The notes beneath the pieces are model-generated. The model worked only from the letters and a program-made list of their open reading frames with translations, ran no database searches and was not told the DNA's origin. Positions 50,036 through 60,400 of a stretch of 64,000 nt of DNA are shown in pieces; position 1 is the stretch's first letter; each line of letters opens with the position of its first letter. The stretch is from positions 52,529,405 to 52,593,404 of the forward strand of contig CM039463.1 in assembly GCA_022414725.1 (NCBI GenBank), given 5' to 3'. The position numbers were made by a program, and so were the translations under genes. The stretch is from Microglena sp. YARC. Taxonomy: Eukaryota > Chlorophyta > Chlorophyceae > Chlamydomonadales > Chlamydomonadaceae.

Positions 50036-50379
50036 GTAAAAACTCCCGGCCTGGTATGTGTGTTAGAGGCCGCTTAACCATATATAGGTACGATTCTGAA
50101 AAAGCTGCACGGAGATAAATTGTCGCAACGCTCCTTATGCCAGAATATATGTTTTGAAGCTGCATGTATGGTATCTGGCAGAGGCTCCTTTCGCTTATCA
50201 ACACCACGTAGCTACAATCAGGCTACTACATGTACAATGTATTCTACCATTCCCACTGGGCTCTCAAAAATACATTTAGTGTGCCTACCATTCGTATAAC
50301 AGCGCCCCTGCTTTGTGACCTGCGTGGACAAGAGGTTCCACATACGTTGACTGATAGGGTCAGTCCATACGTCCTTTTT

Positions 50380-50545
50380 TCCATGGACTGCAGCAGAACG
50401 TGGAGCGACACATGGCGGAAGCAATCAAATCATCCACACATGACTTTAAGGAAGTGATGGACGGAGATACTGAAGCCAGGAAGTATTTTTCAGCAAAGGC
50501 AAGTACTCCAAGTAGCACTCCATACACAACCAATATCTGCGCACG
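50380..50545 (+). pseudogene. Inverted partial copy of the coiled-coil exon
   Basis: Reads CTGCAGCAGAACGTGGAGCG and GACTTTAAGGAAGTGATGGA on the plus strand, matching the end of the minus-strand exon at 48285-48415 with several substitutions, including the GCAAGTA junction. It forms an approximately 200-bp inverted repeat with 48200-48415 that also includes the retroposon part. Confidence 0.85.
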
Positions 50546-50593
50546 GTTGGGTAAGTCCCTTTAGACTATTTGGCCTACGCCTGGACTGTTACA
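50541..50593 (+). mobile_element. Truncated retroposon copy (CATA-tailed family)
   Basis: GCACGGTTGGGTAAGTCCC to GCCTGGACTGTTACATACAT. Arm of the inverted repeat with 48200-48252. Confidence 0.72.
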
Positions 50594-50900
50594 TACATAT
50601 GATAGACTCAAACAACAAGCTAGTCACAAATGTGATTTTTTTTATATTTCTCTATAGCTTTTCACCTTGACGCACCTCATCAAGATGCAGAAGTTACTAT
50701 CCCCCCCACCCACCCCACCCCACCCCACCACCAACACCGCACACACACACACACCAAAATCCACCACTACTTCATTATTAATGATAAAGGCTCCAGCATG
50801 AGGCTGGTCATCTATCACAAGTCTTTTGAAGGATCAAAATATCTTCTAACATTTATTGCAAAATGTGATGAGAATCGCACAATCAAATTATCACTGTAGC
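50594..50900. other. No gene; CCCCACC run at about 50700-50730
   Basis: Short CCCACC and CACACA runs only. Confidence 0.5.
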
Positions 50901-51043
50901 AACGAACTCAGGGCCTCTGTAAGTAAAACGATTGTTTGGGGTTCAGTTCATCAGTGCCTTTTCTTTTTAGCCCATCCTGATATCATGCTTAGGCAAGTCC
51001 CTTTAGCCTATTTGGCTTGCCCTAGTCCCTAGACTGTAACAAC
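50901..51043 (+). mobile_element. Retroposon copy (CATA-tailed family), near full length
   Basis: CAGGGCCTCTGTAAGTAAAAC, GTTTGGGGTTCAGTTCATCA, AAGTCCCTTTAGCCTATTTGG and CTAGACTGTAACAACATACC. Confidence 0.72.
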
Positions 51044-51830
51044 ATACCTACAAGACTGGGGTCGGGGTGACTAGACTGTAGTGCAATACATACAAGGCTG
51101 AGGTGAGGGAAATCCTGGCTAGAAAATGCAGTCGGTATATATAACAGTACAATATTGACCATGTCTGCTTTCGCGCTCAATCCAAACAGCCCGATATTAA
51201 ATTATGTAATCCCCCTCCTGGATCCTGCCTGGATCATTCTGACGGATAACGATCCTCACAGTCCCCTATCGATCACCACGTTTGCCCCATTGGTGACAAT
51301 CGTGGTAAATTCGGCATGCAAGAAACCATTTTCTGCAGGGGAATCTTCCGCACCTAAGGCATTATTTCGCAACCATCAGTCTACAACGTTATCGGTCGTG
51401 CTAATTTTTGTTTATTACAATCCATTGGTAGCCTCATGGACTAAAAGCTAAAAACACGCACATAATCATTAAGCTATTTGCCACTTTACGATGCCTACTA
51501 CGATAGTAAGACGCCTTTTCTGCCGCAACTTTTGTAGCACCTAGTACTGGAATAATCGCACTCAACAAACGCCCTCACCTCGAATACTGGTAGGTAATAA
51601 TAGGCTAATAGCACTCTTATGCCACCTGGCCGCTGGATGAAATGAAAATAGCAGGTGTTACAAAAGATTGCGTAGTCGAAGACACATAGAGCCGCAGAGG
51701 GTTACGATTCAGTCCCAGTATATATGGAACGATTTGTATGGAACTCGATGCTTCCATCATGCTTTGACACTGTCATTTTGACGTGGGATTTTTATCGCCG
51801 CTATATGGTGTGCATCAAACCAGATCAAAA
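51044..51830. other. Intergenic, no supported gene
   Basis: A 98-codon plus frame at 51155-51451 has no recognisable domain. Nothing else is seen. Confidence 0.4.
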
Positions 51831-52360
51831 CATGAGTTTTAGCCGTTTGACGGCAGGTAATTTGGTTGTCGGCAGCTAAATTGGTTGCTGCCCCTTTAAT
51901 GGTGCATCAAGCCAAATCAATCCAAGAGTTTGGGTCGTTTGACGGTAGGTGATTCGGTTGACGGCATGTAAATTGGTTACTGCCCCTTTGATGGTGGATC
52001 AATCCAAGAGTTTGGGCCGTTTTATGGTAGGTCAATTGGACCTAAGGTTTCGACGTGGACCCCATGCTCATTTCCGTATGCTGACCCCCACCTACCATAG
52101 AGTTGTACTTTCTGTAACCATAGAGTTGTACTTCAATCTTGTACTTCTCACTGACTGTACTTCAATCTTGTACTTCTCACTGACTGTAATTCAATCTTGT
52201 ACCATCAAGTTGTACTTCAATCTTGTACTTCTCACTGACGTGGACCCCATGCTCATATCCGCAAGCTGGACCCCACCTACTCCCTGGTTAGCTGGAACCT
52301 TTACCATATACGGTAGTTGTACTTTCTGTAATTCTTGTACTTCTCACTGTTTCATTCAAA
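51831..52360. repeat. Two adjoining tandem duplications
   Basis: At 51838-52035 an approximately 110-bp block repeats twice (GTTTGACGG, CTGCCCCTTT, CAATCCAAGAGTTTGGG). At 52095-52350 GTTGTACTTCAATCTTGTAC and TTCTCACTGACTGTA repeat about four times. GACGTGGACCCCATGCTCAT occurs at 52050 and 52238. Confidence 0.88.
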
Positions 52361-52780
52361 GCAATAATTAAATAGAAGAAGGAGATAGTGCTGATAATAA
52401 TGCTTGCTTGCAGCAATATTGCCCTTCTTTTTCTCAGGATTTGTTGGAAGACCCCTCTAGGATGTTGCGGAGCAGGCTTGTCTTGGGCCAACAATGGCCA
52501 GTCGATGACAATGTAATGTAATTCAAACATCTATTTACAGGGTGTGATCATCATCAGTTTGTATCGTCACATATACCACATAGCTTTCATTATATTTTGA
52601 TAAGAATGCTAATCTTTCTGATTGGTTTTTGATTGTTTCCAATATTTACATGTCTTTAAACTACCCGAGCCCAGTGATTGCAATACGAAAATGGGCTCTT
52701 TCCCCTCCCTTCTGTTTGTTATCTTCTCTAGTGTCCTTAACTTCACGTCCTATGAGTAACTGTTTAACACGGATGTAACA
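52361..52780. other. Intergenic, no gene seen
   Basis: No feature beyond simple AT-rich sequence. Confidence 0.4.
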
Positions 52781-52784
52781 ATTT

Positions 52785-52872
52785 AAATTTCTATCTTCTC
52801 TAGCTTTGAAGCCACACCAAGACCTGGGTGTTATCTTCTCTAGCTTTAAAGCCACACCAAGACCTGGGCAAG
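52785..52872. repeat. 40-bp tandem duplication
   Basis: TATCTTCTCTAGCTTTGAAG and CCACACCAAGACCTGGG occur twice in direct succession. Confidence 0.85.
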
Positions 52873-52894
52873 TCTTTACAACTTGTCTGCCCCC

Positions 52895-53572
52895 CGGCTT
52901 CCGTCGGTATCGCACAGGGGGACTTGACACTGGGGGCCTCCAGCACTATCTTCTGTGTCCACCATCCTCAGCTTGACAGTGCGGTCATGAGGGTAGTGGC
53001 ACTGCCTACAACTAAGGCTAGTAGAGGTCATGGTGGCACAGAGAAGATATGTCCTCCGCCCTAAGGTCGACAGGGCGGTCACAGAGATGATGCTATTGTG
53101 TCCACCCTGAGGTTGACAGTGGTTCTGCATCCAACTAAGGCTAGTAGAGGTCATGGTGGCTGTGCTCGCAGGTGGGAGCAATCACCAAGAGCCTCTGCGT
53201 TTCTCAGCCTCCACCACTATCTTCTCTGTCCTCCACCCTAAGGTCGACAGGGCGGTCACAGAGATGATGCTATTGTGTCCACCCTGAGGTTGACATGGCG
53301 GTCATGAAGGTAGTGGTTCTGCATCCAACTAAGGCTGGTAGAGGTCATGGTGGCTGTGCCGGCAGCAAGTGGAAGCAATTACCAGGAGCCTCTGCGTTTC
53401 TCAGCCTCCAGCACCATCTTCTCTGTCCTCCACCCTATGGTCGACAGGGTGGTCACAGAAATGATGCTATAATGTCCACCCTGAGGGTGACATGGCGGTC
53501 ATGAATGTAGTGGCACTGCCGCCAACTAAGGCTAGTAGAGGTCATGGTGGCTGTACTGGCAGGTGGGAGCAA
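52895..53572 (-). repeat. Decayed copies of the RUS terminal exon and its 3' flank
   Basis: Three to four units of about 160-240 bp repeat antisense CTCTGTCCTCCACCCT, GACATGGCGGTCATGA and AAGGCTAGTAGAGGTCATGG. They lie beyond the RUS stop codon. Two retain CCAAGAGCCTCTGCGTTTCTC, the end of the coding sequence. Confidence 0.88.
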
Positions 53573-53689
53573 TCACCAAGAGCCTCTGCGTTTCTCAGCC
53601 TCCACCACGATCTTCTCTGTCTTCCACCCGCGGCTTGAAATGGCGGTCATGAAGGGAGCTGTCAAGCGCTCCGCTGTTAGAAGGGTGTC
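53573..53689 (-). CDS. RUS terminal exon
   Basis: Acceptor GCAACAG, 38 codons plus TGA, ending [11 protein letters not shown]. Confidence 0.9.
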   Translation of the reverse strand, partial: DTLLTAERLTAPFMTAISSRGWKTEKIVVEAEKRRGSW

Positions 53690-56600
53690 CTGTTGCCAAG
53701 AAGTGAAGGGCAAGAATAACAAGGGGGGGGGAAGGGTCAGTGTGTGTGTGGGTAGTGCTTCAGTTTTGTGTGTGTGTGTGGGGTGTGGGTGGGGGGAGTG
53801 GGTCAGTTCCACCCGCGGCTTGAAATGGCTGTAATGAAGGGAGCTGTCAGGGCGCTCCCCTGTTAGAAGGGTGTCCTGTTGTCAAGAAGTGAATAAAGTG
53901 GGGTGGGTGAGCTGTCAAGCGCTCCGCTGTTAGAAGGGTGTCCTGTTGTCAAGAAGTGAATTAAGTGGGGTGGGTGAGCTGTCAAGCGCTCCGCTGTTAG
54001 AAGGGTGTCCTGTTGTCAAGAAGTGAATAAAGTGGGGTGGGTGAGCTGTCAAGCACTCCGCTGTTAGAAGGGTGTCCTGTTGTCAAGAAGTGAATAAAGT
54101 GGGGTGGGTGAGCTGTCAAGCGCTCCGCTGTTAGAAGGGTGTCCTGTTGTCAAGTAGTGAATAAAGTGGGGTGGGTGAGCTGTCAAGCGCCCAGCTGCTA
54201 GAAGGGTGTCCTGTTGTCAAGGAGTGAAGGACAATGATTAGGGATGTTTGGATGCTTCCCTTCCCAACCCCCCCTCTACTACTCCAATTACATGAGAAAC
54301 AACGTACCTGCAGTGCAATGAGCCCCCAGGCTTACCCATATGTCTGTCCGTCTGACCGACCATCCGCCTGACCGAGACGAAGCCTGACACATCAGCCAAA
54401 GGTCTCGTAACTAACTTGCTTCTGTTGCCACTTATTGCTCCGTCGTGAACACTCTCCGCCAATTTTTAGCGTAGCATTCGACGCTGCATAGAACTTCAAT
54501 TCCATGAGAAACAACGTACCTGCAATGCGATGCGGAGCTCAGGTAGCTCCTTGAATGACAGATGCTCTCCATCCCTCATACGACGCCGCAGGATGCTTGC
54601 CTGCGGAGCAATTATTTTGGTTTAGAGTTCAGGGTTTCGGGACGGTAATAATAACTCTTTATTTTTCATGCAATGGAAGACCATACATTTGTTTTTATGT
54701 TTTCACGCAATGGAGGGCCTGACTTTTATTCTTATTTTTACTTTTATGATGATGGAGGTGATGATGATGATGATGCTGATGATGATGGAGGTGATGATGC
54801 TGATGGTGATGATGGTGACGATGATGATGGTGACGGTGATGATATTGGTGGTGGTGATGATGACGGTGATGATGCTGGTGATGCTGATAGTGATGGTTAT
54901 GATGATGAAGATGTTGATCATGATGATGGCGGTGATGATGATGATGATGATGACGGTGGTGATGATTAGTTGATCATGATTATGATGGACTACCTTTCCT
55001 ACCCACTCACTCACCCACCTACCCACTCACTCACCCACCTACCCACTCACCTGCAGGTAGGCCTGGCAGGTGTCCTCTGAGTCAGCGTTTAGATGAAGGA
55101 TCAGGTGTATGGTCGTTTCTGAGGGGATGATGATGTACCGCGTGTACTTGAAGGTGGTGAGGAGCAACAACATCAGGTCCGGGTTGTTGCCCACCACCCA
55201 CTCTATAGAGGACCCCACAGTGATGGAGGGGTTCAGAAAGCGCTGGTCCCCGTTCAGCCAGGCTGGCAGTGGGGGGTCCACGGCCGAGAGGGTCACAGGG
55301 TTCGGAATCTAAGATCATGATCGGGGGAGAGATGATCAGGGTTGTTTTTAAGGAAAGCGGGGTGTGAGGTGAGAGGTGAGAACGGAGTGGGGGGAGATTT
55401 TGTTTGGAGGAAATGGGGGTGGGAGGTGGAGGGGAGTTTGGTGGAGGGAGTTTGGTTGAGTTGGGTGGAGGGAGGCGAGAGGTGAGGACGGAGCGGGGGA
55501 GAGATGATCAGGATTATTTTTGAGGAAAGCGGGTGGAAGGTGGAAGGTGGGTGGAGGGAGTTGGGAGGTCGAATCTGGGTGGGAGGTGGGTGGAGGCAAA
55601 TGAAAATGAAGCTAGGTGGAAGCTACCACGCCTAGCCCCCCAAATAAACAGTGAGTAGCTACCATTTCAATCAAATCCCCATCGTACAAGTGATCGTACG
55701 CCACGCAGTACACTAGCACCTGCAGTACACTATCACCTGCAGTCCACTAACACATGCAGTACACTGTCACCTGCAGTACACTATCACCTGCAGTACACTA
55801 TCACCTGCAGTACACTTGCACCTGAAGTACAATAACACCTGCAGTACACTAGCACCTGAAGTACAATAACACCTGCAGTACCTACCATCTCAATCAATCC
55901 CCATCGTACAAATGATCATATTCCATGCCCATATGCAGTACACTAACACCTGCAGTACCTACCATTTCGATCAAATCCCCATCGTACGAGTGATCATATT
56001 CCATTCCCTGATCCTTGTAGCACCGATCCAAGTGGCGTGGCTTCAATTCTTCTTGATTGGCGCCCTGTTTCCGCATCACATGCATGCATTCTAAGAAGTT
56101 CTCGCACAAGAGCTGAGTGGAAAAGAGGGTTGGGGAGATTGCGTTAGTGATGGGTGATTGGGTGATTAGTGATGCTTATTTGGTGATGGCCAACCCGTCT
56201 CTGCATCACGTGCATGCATTCTAAGAAGCTCTCGCACAAGAGCGGTGCAGTAGTAGGGAGGTGGGGAGATTGCATTAGTGATGGGTGATGGGTGATTAAT
56301 GATGCTTATTTGGTGATGGCCACCCTGTTTTGCATCAGGAGCATGCATTCTAAGTGCTCCCACAGGAGCTGAGTGGTGAAAGTGGGTTGGGGAGATTGCG
56401 TTAGTGATGGGTGATTAGTGATTACCCCCCCCCCCCCCCCCCCCCCTGCCCCCAACCCCCCACATCTACCAAACCTACCTGGAGGCACTTGTTGTTGAGT
56501 GTGACCAGCAGGATGACAGTCGCTGTTTACCCGCCCCTCCCTCTGCCCCCCCCCCCCCCCCTTCAGATAACAAGGGGGGAGGGGGGGGGGGGGGCAACTA

Positions 56601-56832
56601 AGGATTAACCTACCCGTTTTTGAGGGGTATGTCGACAGGAGTACCACACCCACACCCACCACCGAAACGTACCTGGAGGCGCTTGTTGTTGAGTGTGACC
56701 AGCGGGATGACGGTGACTGTTTTGTATGCGCTCAAGCAAGTGGCCACAGAAAAGATAGCATAGCACGAGAATGCGATTTGGAAATCCTGTTGAACGATGG
56801 TGCAGATGCTTGCTCCTGTGGATTAATAGGGG

Positions 56833-56867
<35 letters not shown>

Positions 56868-57423
56868 GGGGGGGGGGGGCGAGGGCTGTGTGTGTGAACT
56901 CGGAAATCCTGTTGAAAGATAGTGCAGATGCTTGCACCTGTGGGTTTATAGGGAAGTGTGTTTTGAGTGTGAGTTTGTGTGTGTGTGTGTGTGTGTGTGT
57001 GGGCTGTGTGTGTGTGAACTCGAAATCCTGTTGAACGATGGAGCAGATGCTTGCACATGTGGATTTATAGGGGAAGTGTGTTTGAGTGTGAGTGTGAGTG
57101 TGTGTGTGTGTGTGTGGGGGGGGGGGGGGCGAGGGCTGTGTGTGTGAACTCGGAAATCCTGTTGAAAGATGGTGCAGATGCTTGCACCTGTGGGTTTATA
57201 GGGGAAGTGTGTTTGAGTGTGAGTGTGTGTGTGTGTGTGTGTGGGCTGTGTGTGTGTGAACTCGAAATCCTGTTGAACGATGGAGCAAATGCTTGCACCT
57301 GTGGGTTTATAGGGGAAGTGTGTGTGTGTGTGTGTGAGAGTGTGAGTGCGTGTATGTGGGGGGATGAACTCAAAATCCTGTTGAACTATAGTGCAGGTGC
57401 TTGCACCTGTGGATAAATAGGGG

Positions 57424-57456
<33 letters not shown>

Positions 57457-60400
57457 CTTTAAATCCTGTTGAGGGATGGTGCAATGCAATATTGAGGTCG
57501 GGAAAGTCTATTTAGCTAATAATAATTATTAATAAATATTAAACTAATAATTTGACTATGCCTTTACCAGCTAGGATATAAAAACACACACATACACACA
57601 CACCAGCAGACACCTAGAATGTAAACACACACACACCAACACACCTAGAATGTAAACACACACGCACACCAACACAGCTGCTGCCGTGTCAACCAGAGAT
57701 GCAACGATTGACTGGGACCCCCCCCCCCTCCCCCCTAAAGGCTGTAAGGCTATGCAATCAATCAAAGCATATCCAACACACCAGCTGCCGTTGAAGGTTG
57801 CCTCAACAAAAGGCAGGCCCAGCCCAGGGCTCAACCACCCCAACTGACACCAACCTCGAAAGCTACACAACTCGCCGAAATCTGCACTGCTCGAGAAATT
57901 AGACGGTTGTATGCGTCCGTCTTTGCATTTGCTTCCATTGGTATTGGATTGGATTTGATGTTTTTGGTAGGGGTCAAAATCTCTCCGAACAGCACTACCC
58001 TACCTAACAGTGCTGCAAATATGAACTTTTTGCATACTGCCCTCTCCAATATTGAGGTCAGGAAAGTCTATTTAGCCTATTTGCCTATGCCTTAACCAAC
58101 TAGAATGTAAAAACAAACACACCAGCAGATACCTAGAACATAAACACATACGCACACCAACACGCCGGCTGCCGTGCCAAACAGAGATGCAAAGTTGAAC
58201 TGGGAACCCCCCCACCCCCTCCCACCTGACGGCTGGGAGTCCACGCAATCAATCAATCAATCGATCTATCAAATCCTATCTAACACACCTGCTGCCAAGC
58301 CAACCAGAAATGCAACGATGAACTGGGAACCCCCTCCCCCCTGGAGGCTGGGAGTCCACGCAATGAATGAATGAATGAATGAATGAATGAATGAATCAAA
58401 TCCAACATACCTACTGCCGTGCCAAACAGAGATGCAAAGATGAACTGGGATGTGGACTTCGCAGTGATGTCAGCAATGTTGTTGTCCCTTGCATAGCTCA
58501 GGTTGCTGCAGATGGGGTTGGTAGAAGGTGGGGGGTGGGTGGTGGTAGGTTAGAGGGGGCAAGGTGTGGGAGGGAGGTGGGTGGTGGAAAGGTGTGAAAG
58601 GGACGGGGCGGTGGAGACTTAGCGGTGATGTCAGCAATGTTGTTGTCCCTTGCATAGCTCAGGTTGCTGCAGATGGGGTTGGTAGAAGGTGGGGGGTGGG
58701 CGGTGGTAGGTTAGGGGGGGCAAGGTGTGGAAGGGAGGTGGGTGGTGGAAAGGTGTGAAAGGGACGGGGCGGTGGAGACTTAGCGGTGATGTCAGCAATG
58801 TTGCTGTCCCTTGCATAGCTCAGGTTGCTGCAGGTGGGGTTGGTAGAAGGTGGGGGGTGGGTGGTGGAAGGGAGGTGGGAGGTGGGGGGTGGAAAGGTGT
58901 GAAAGGGACGTGGGCGGTGGAGACTTCGCGGTGATGTCGGCAATGTTGTTGTCCCTCTCATTGCTCAGATTGCTGCAGGTGGGGTTGGTAGGTGGTAGGT
59001 GATAGGTGGTAGGTGGGAGTTGGGTGGTGGAAGGGAGTTGGGTGGTAGGTGATAGGTGGTAGGGTGAGTAGGTGGTAGGGTGAGTAGGTGGTAGGTGATA
59101 GGTGGGAGTTGGGTGGTGGAAGGGAGTTGGGTGGTAGGTGATAGGTGGTAGGGTGAGTAGGTGGTAGGGTGAGTAGGTGGTAGGTGATAGGTGGGAGTTG
59201 GGTGGTGGAAGGGAGTTGGGTGGTAGGTGATAGGTGGTAGGGTGAGTAGGTGGTAGGGTGAGTAGGTGGTAGGGTGAGTAGGTGGTAGGTGATAGGTGGG
59301 AGTTGGGTGGTGGAAAGGAGTTGGGTGGTAGGTGATAGGTGGGCGTTGGAAGGGAGTTGGGGGTTGGTAGAAGGTGGTAGGTGATAGGTGGGAGTTGGGG
59401 GGTGGAAAGGAGTTGGGTGGTAGGTGATAGGTGGTAGGTGATTGGTGATAGGTGGGTGTTGGAAGGGAGTTGGGGGTTGGTAGAAGGTGGTAGGTGATAG
59501 GTGGGGGGTGGGCGGTGGAAGGACAGCCACCCCCATTCTCCATTCTAATCATGTTTGTTGTTTCAGTCCAGGGGTACGCCAGATATGCTAAAGGGACTTG
59601 CCCAACAGTGACCGGAGGGGCTAACACAATAGAACCTGATGAACAGAACCCCAAACAATTGTTTTACCTACAGGGGCCCTGGGTTAGCCACAGAGCCCAC
59701 CGATGCTCTCGTGCAGTTGTCCCCCCCCCCCCCCCCCCCTGCCTCCCCTCATTCTCCTCCCCCAAAATGCACAGTCCCATAGACCTACAATACTGATCTG
59801 GTCGAGCCTGATGCCATCCAGGCCAGCCCCTTAAGGCAATGAGCTACAGAGCCCAGAGACCTACAAGACCCAAAATTTCATAGACCTAGAATACATATCT
59901 GTTGGAGCCTGACGCCATCCAAGCCAGCCCCTACTACCCACCCCACCCACCCCTCCACCACAAAACACACACACCCTGAAACGCATACATAAACACATCA
60001 CACAATCCCATAGACCTAGAATACATATATGGTGGAGCGTAACGCCATCCAAGCCAGTCCCCCCCCCCCCCCCCCCCCCTTTACACACACACACACACCC
60101 TGAAACGCATACATAAACACATCACACAATCCCATAGACCTAGAATGCATATCTGGTGGAGCGTAACGCCATCCAAGCCAGCCCCCCCCCCCCCCCCCTT
60201 TACACACACACACACACCCTAAAACGCATACATAAACACATCACAAAATTCCAAAGACCTACAAGACAGATCTGGTCGAGCCTGACGCCATCCAGGCCAG
60301 CCCCTTGAGGCAGTTAGCCACAGAGCCCATGGCGAGGAAGTGCTGAGGCATGAGAATGGTGAGCATCTCCAACAAGATTGCAAGGGTGAGCTTCACTTGG

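Noticed and set aside
49496..50207. VYLVYL, GISGVS and IPDTPD repeat proteins
   Set aside because: 9-bp satellite whose unit is a multiple of three; no start context, domain or splice sites.
51155..51451. 98-codon plus frame
   Set aside because: No recognisable domain, no repeats around it as seen for real exons, length compatible with chance.
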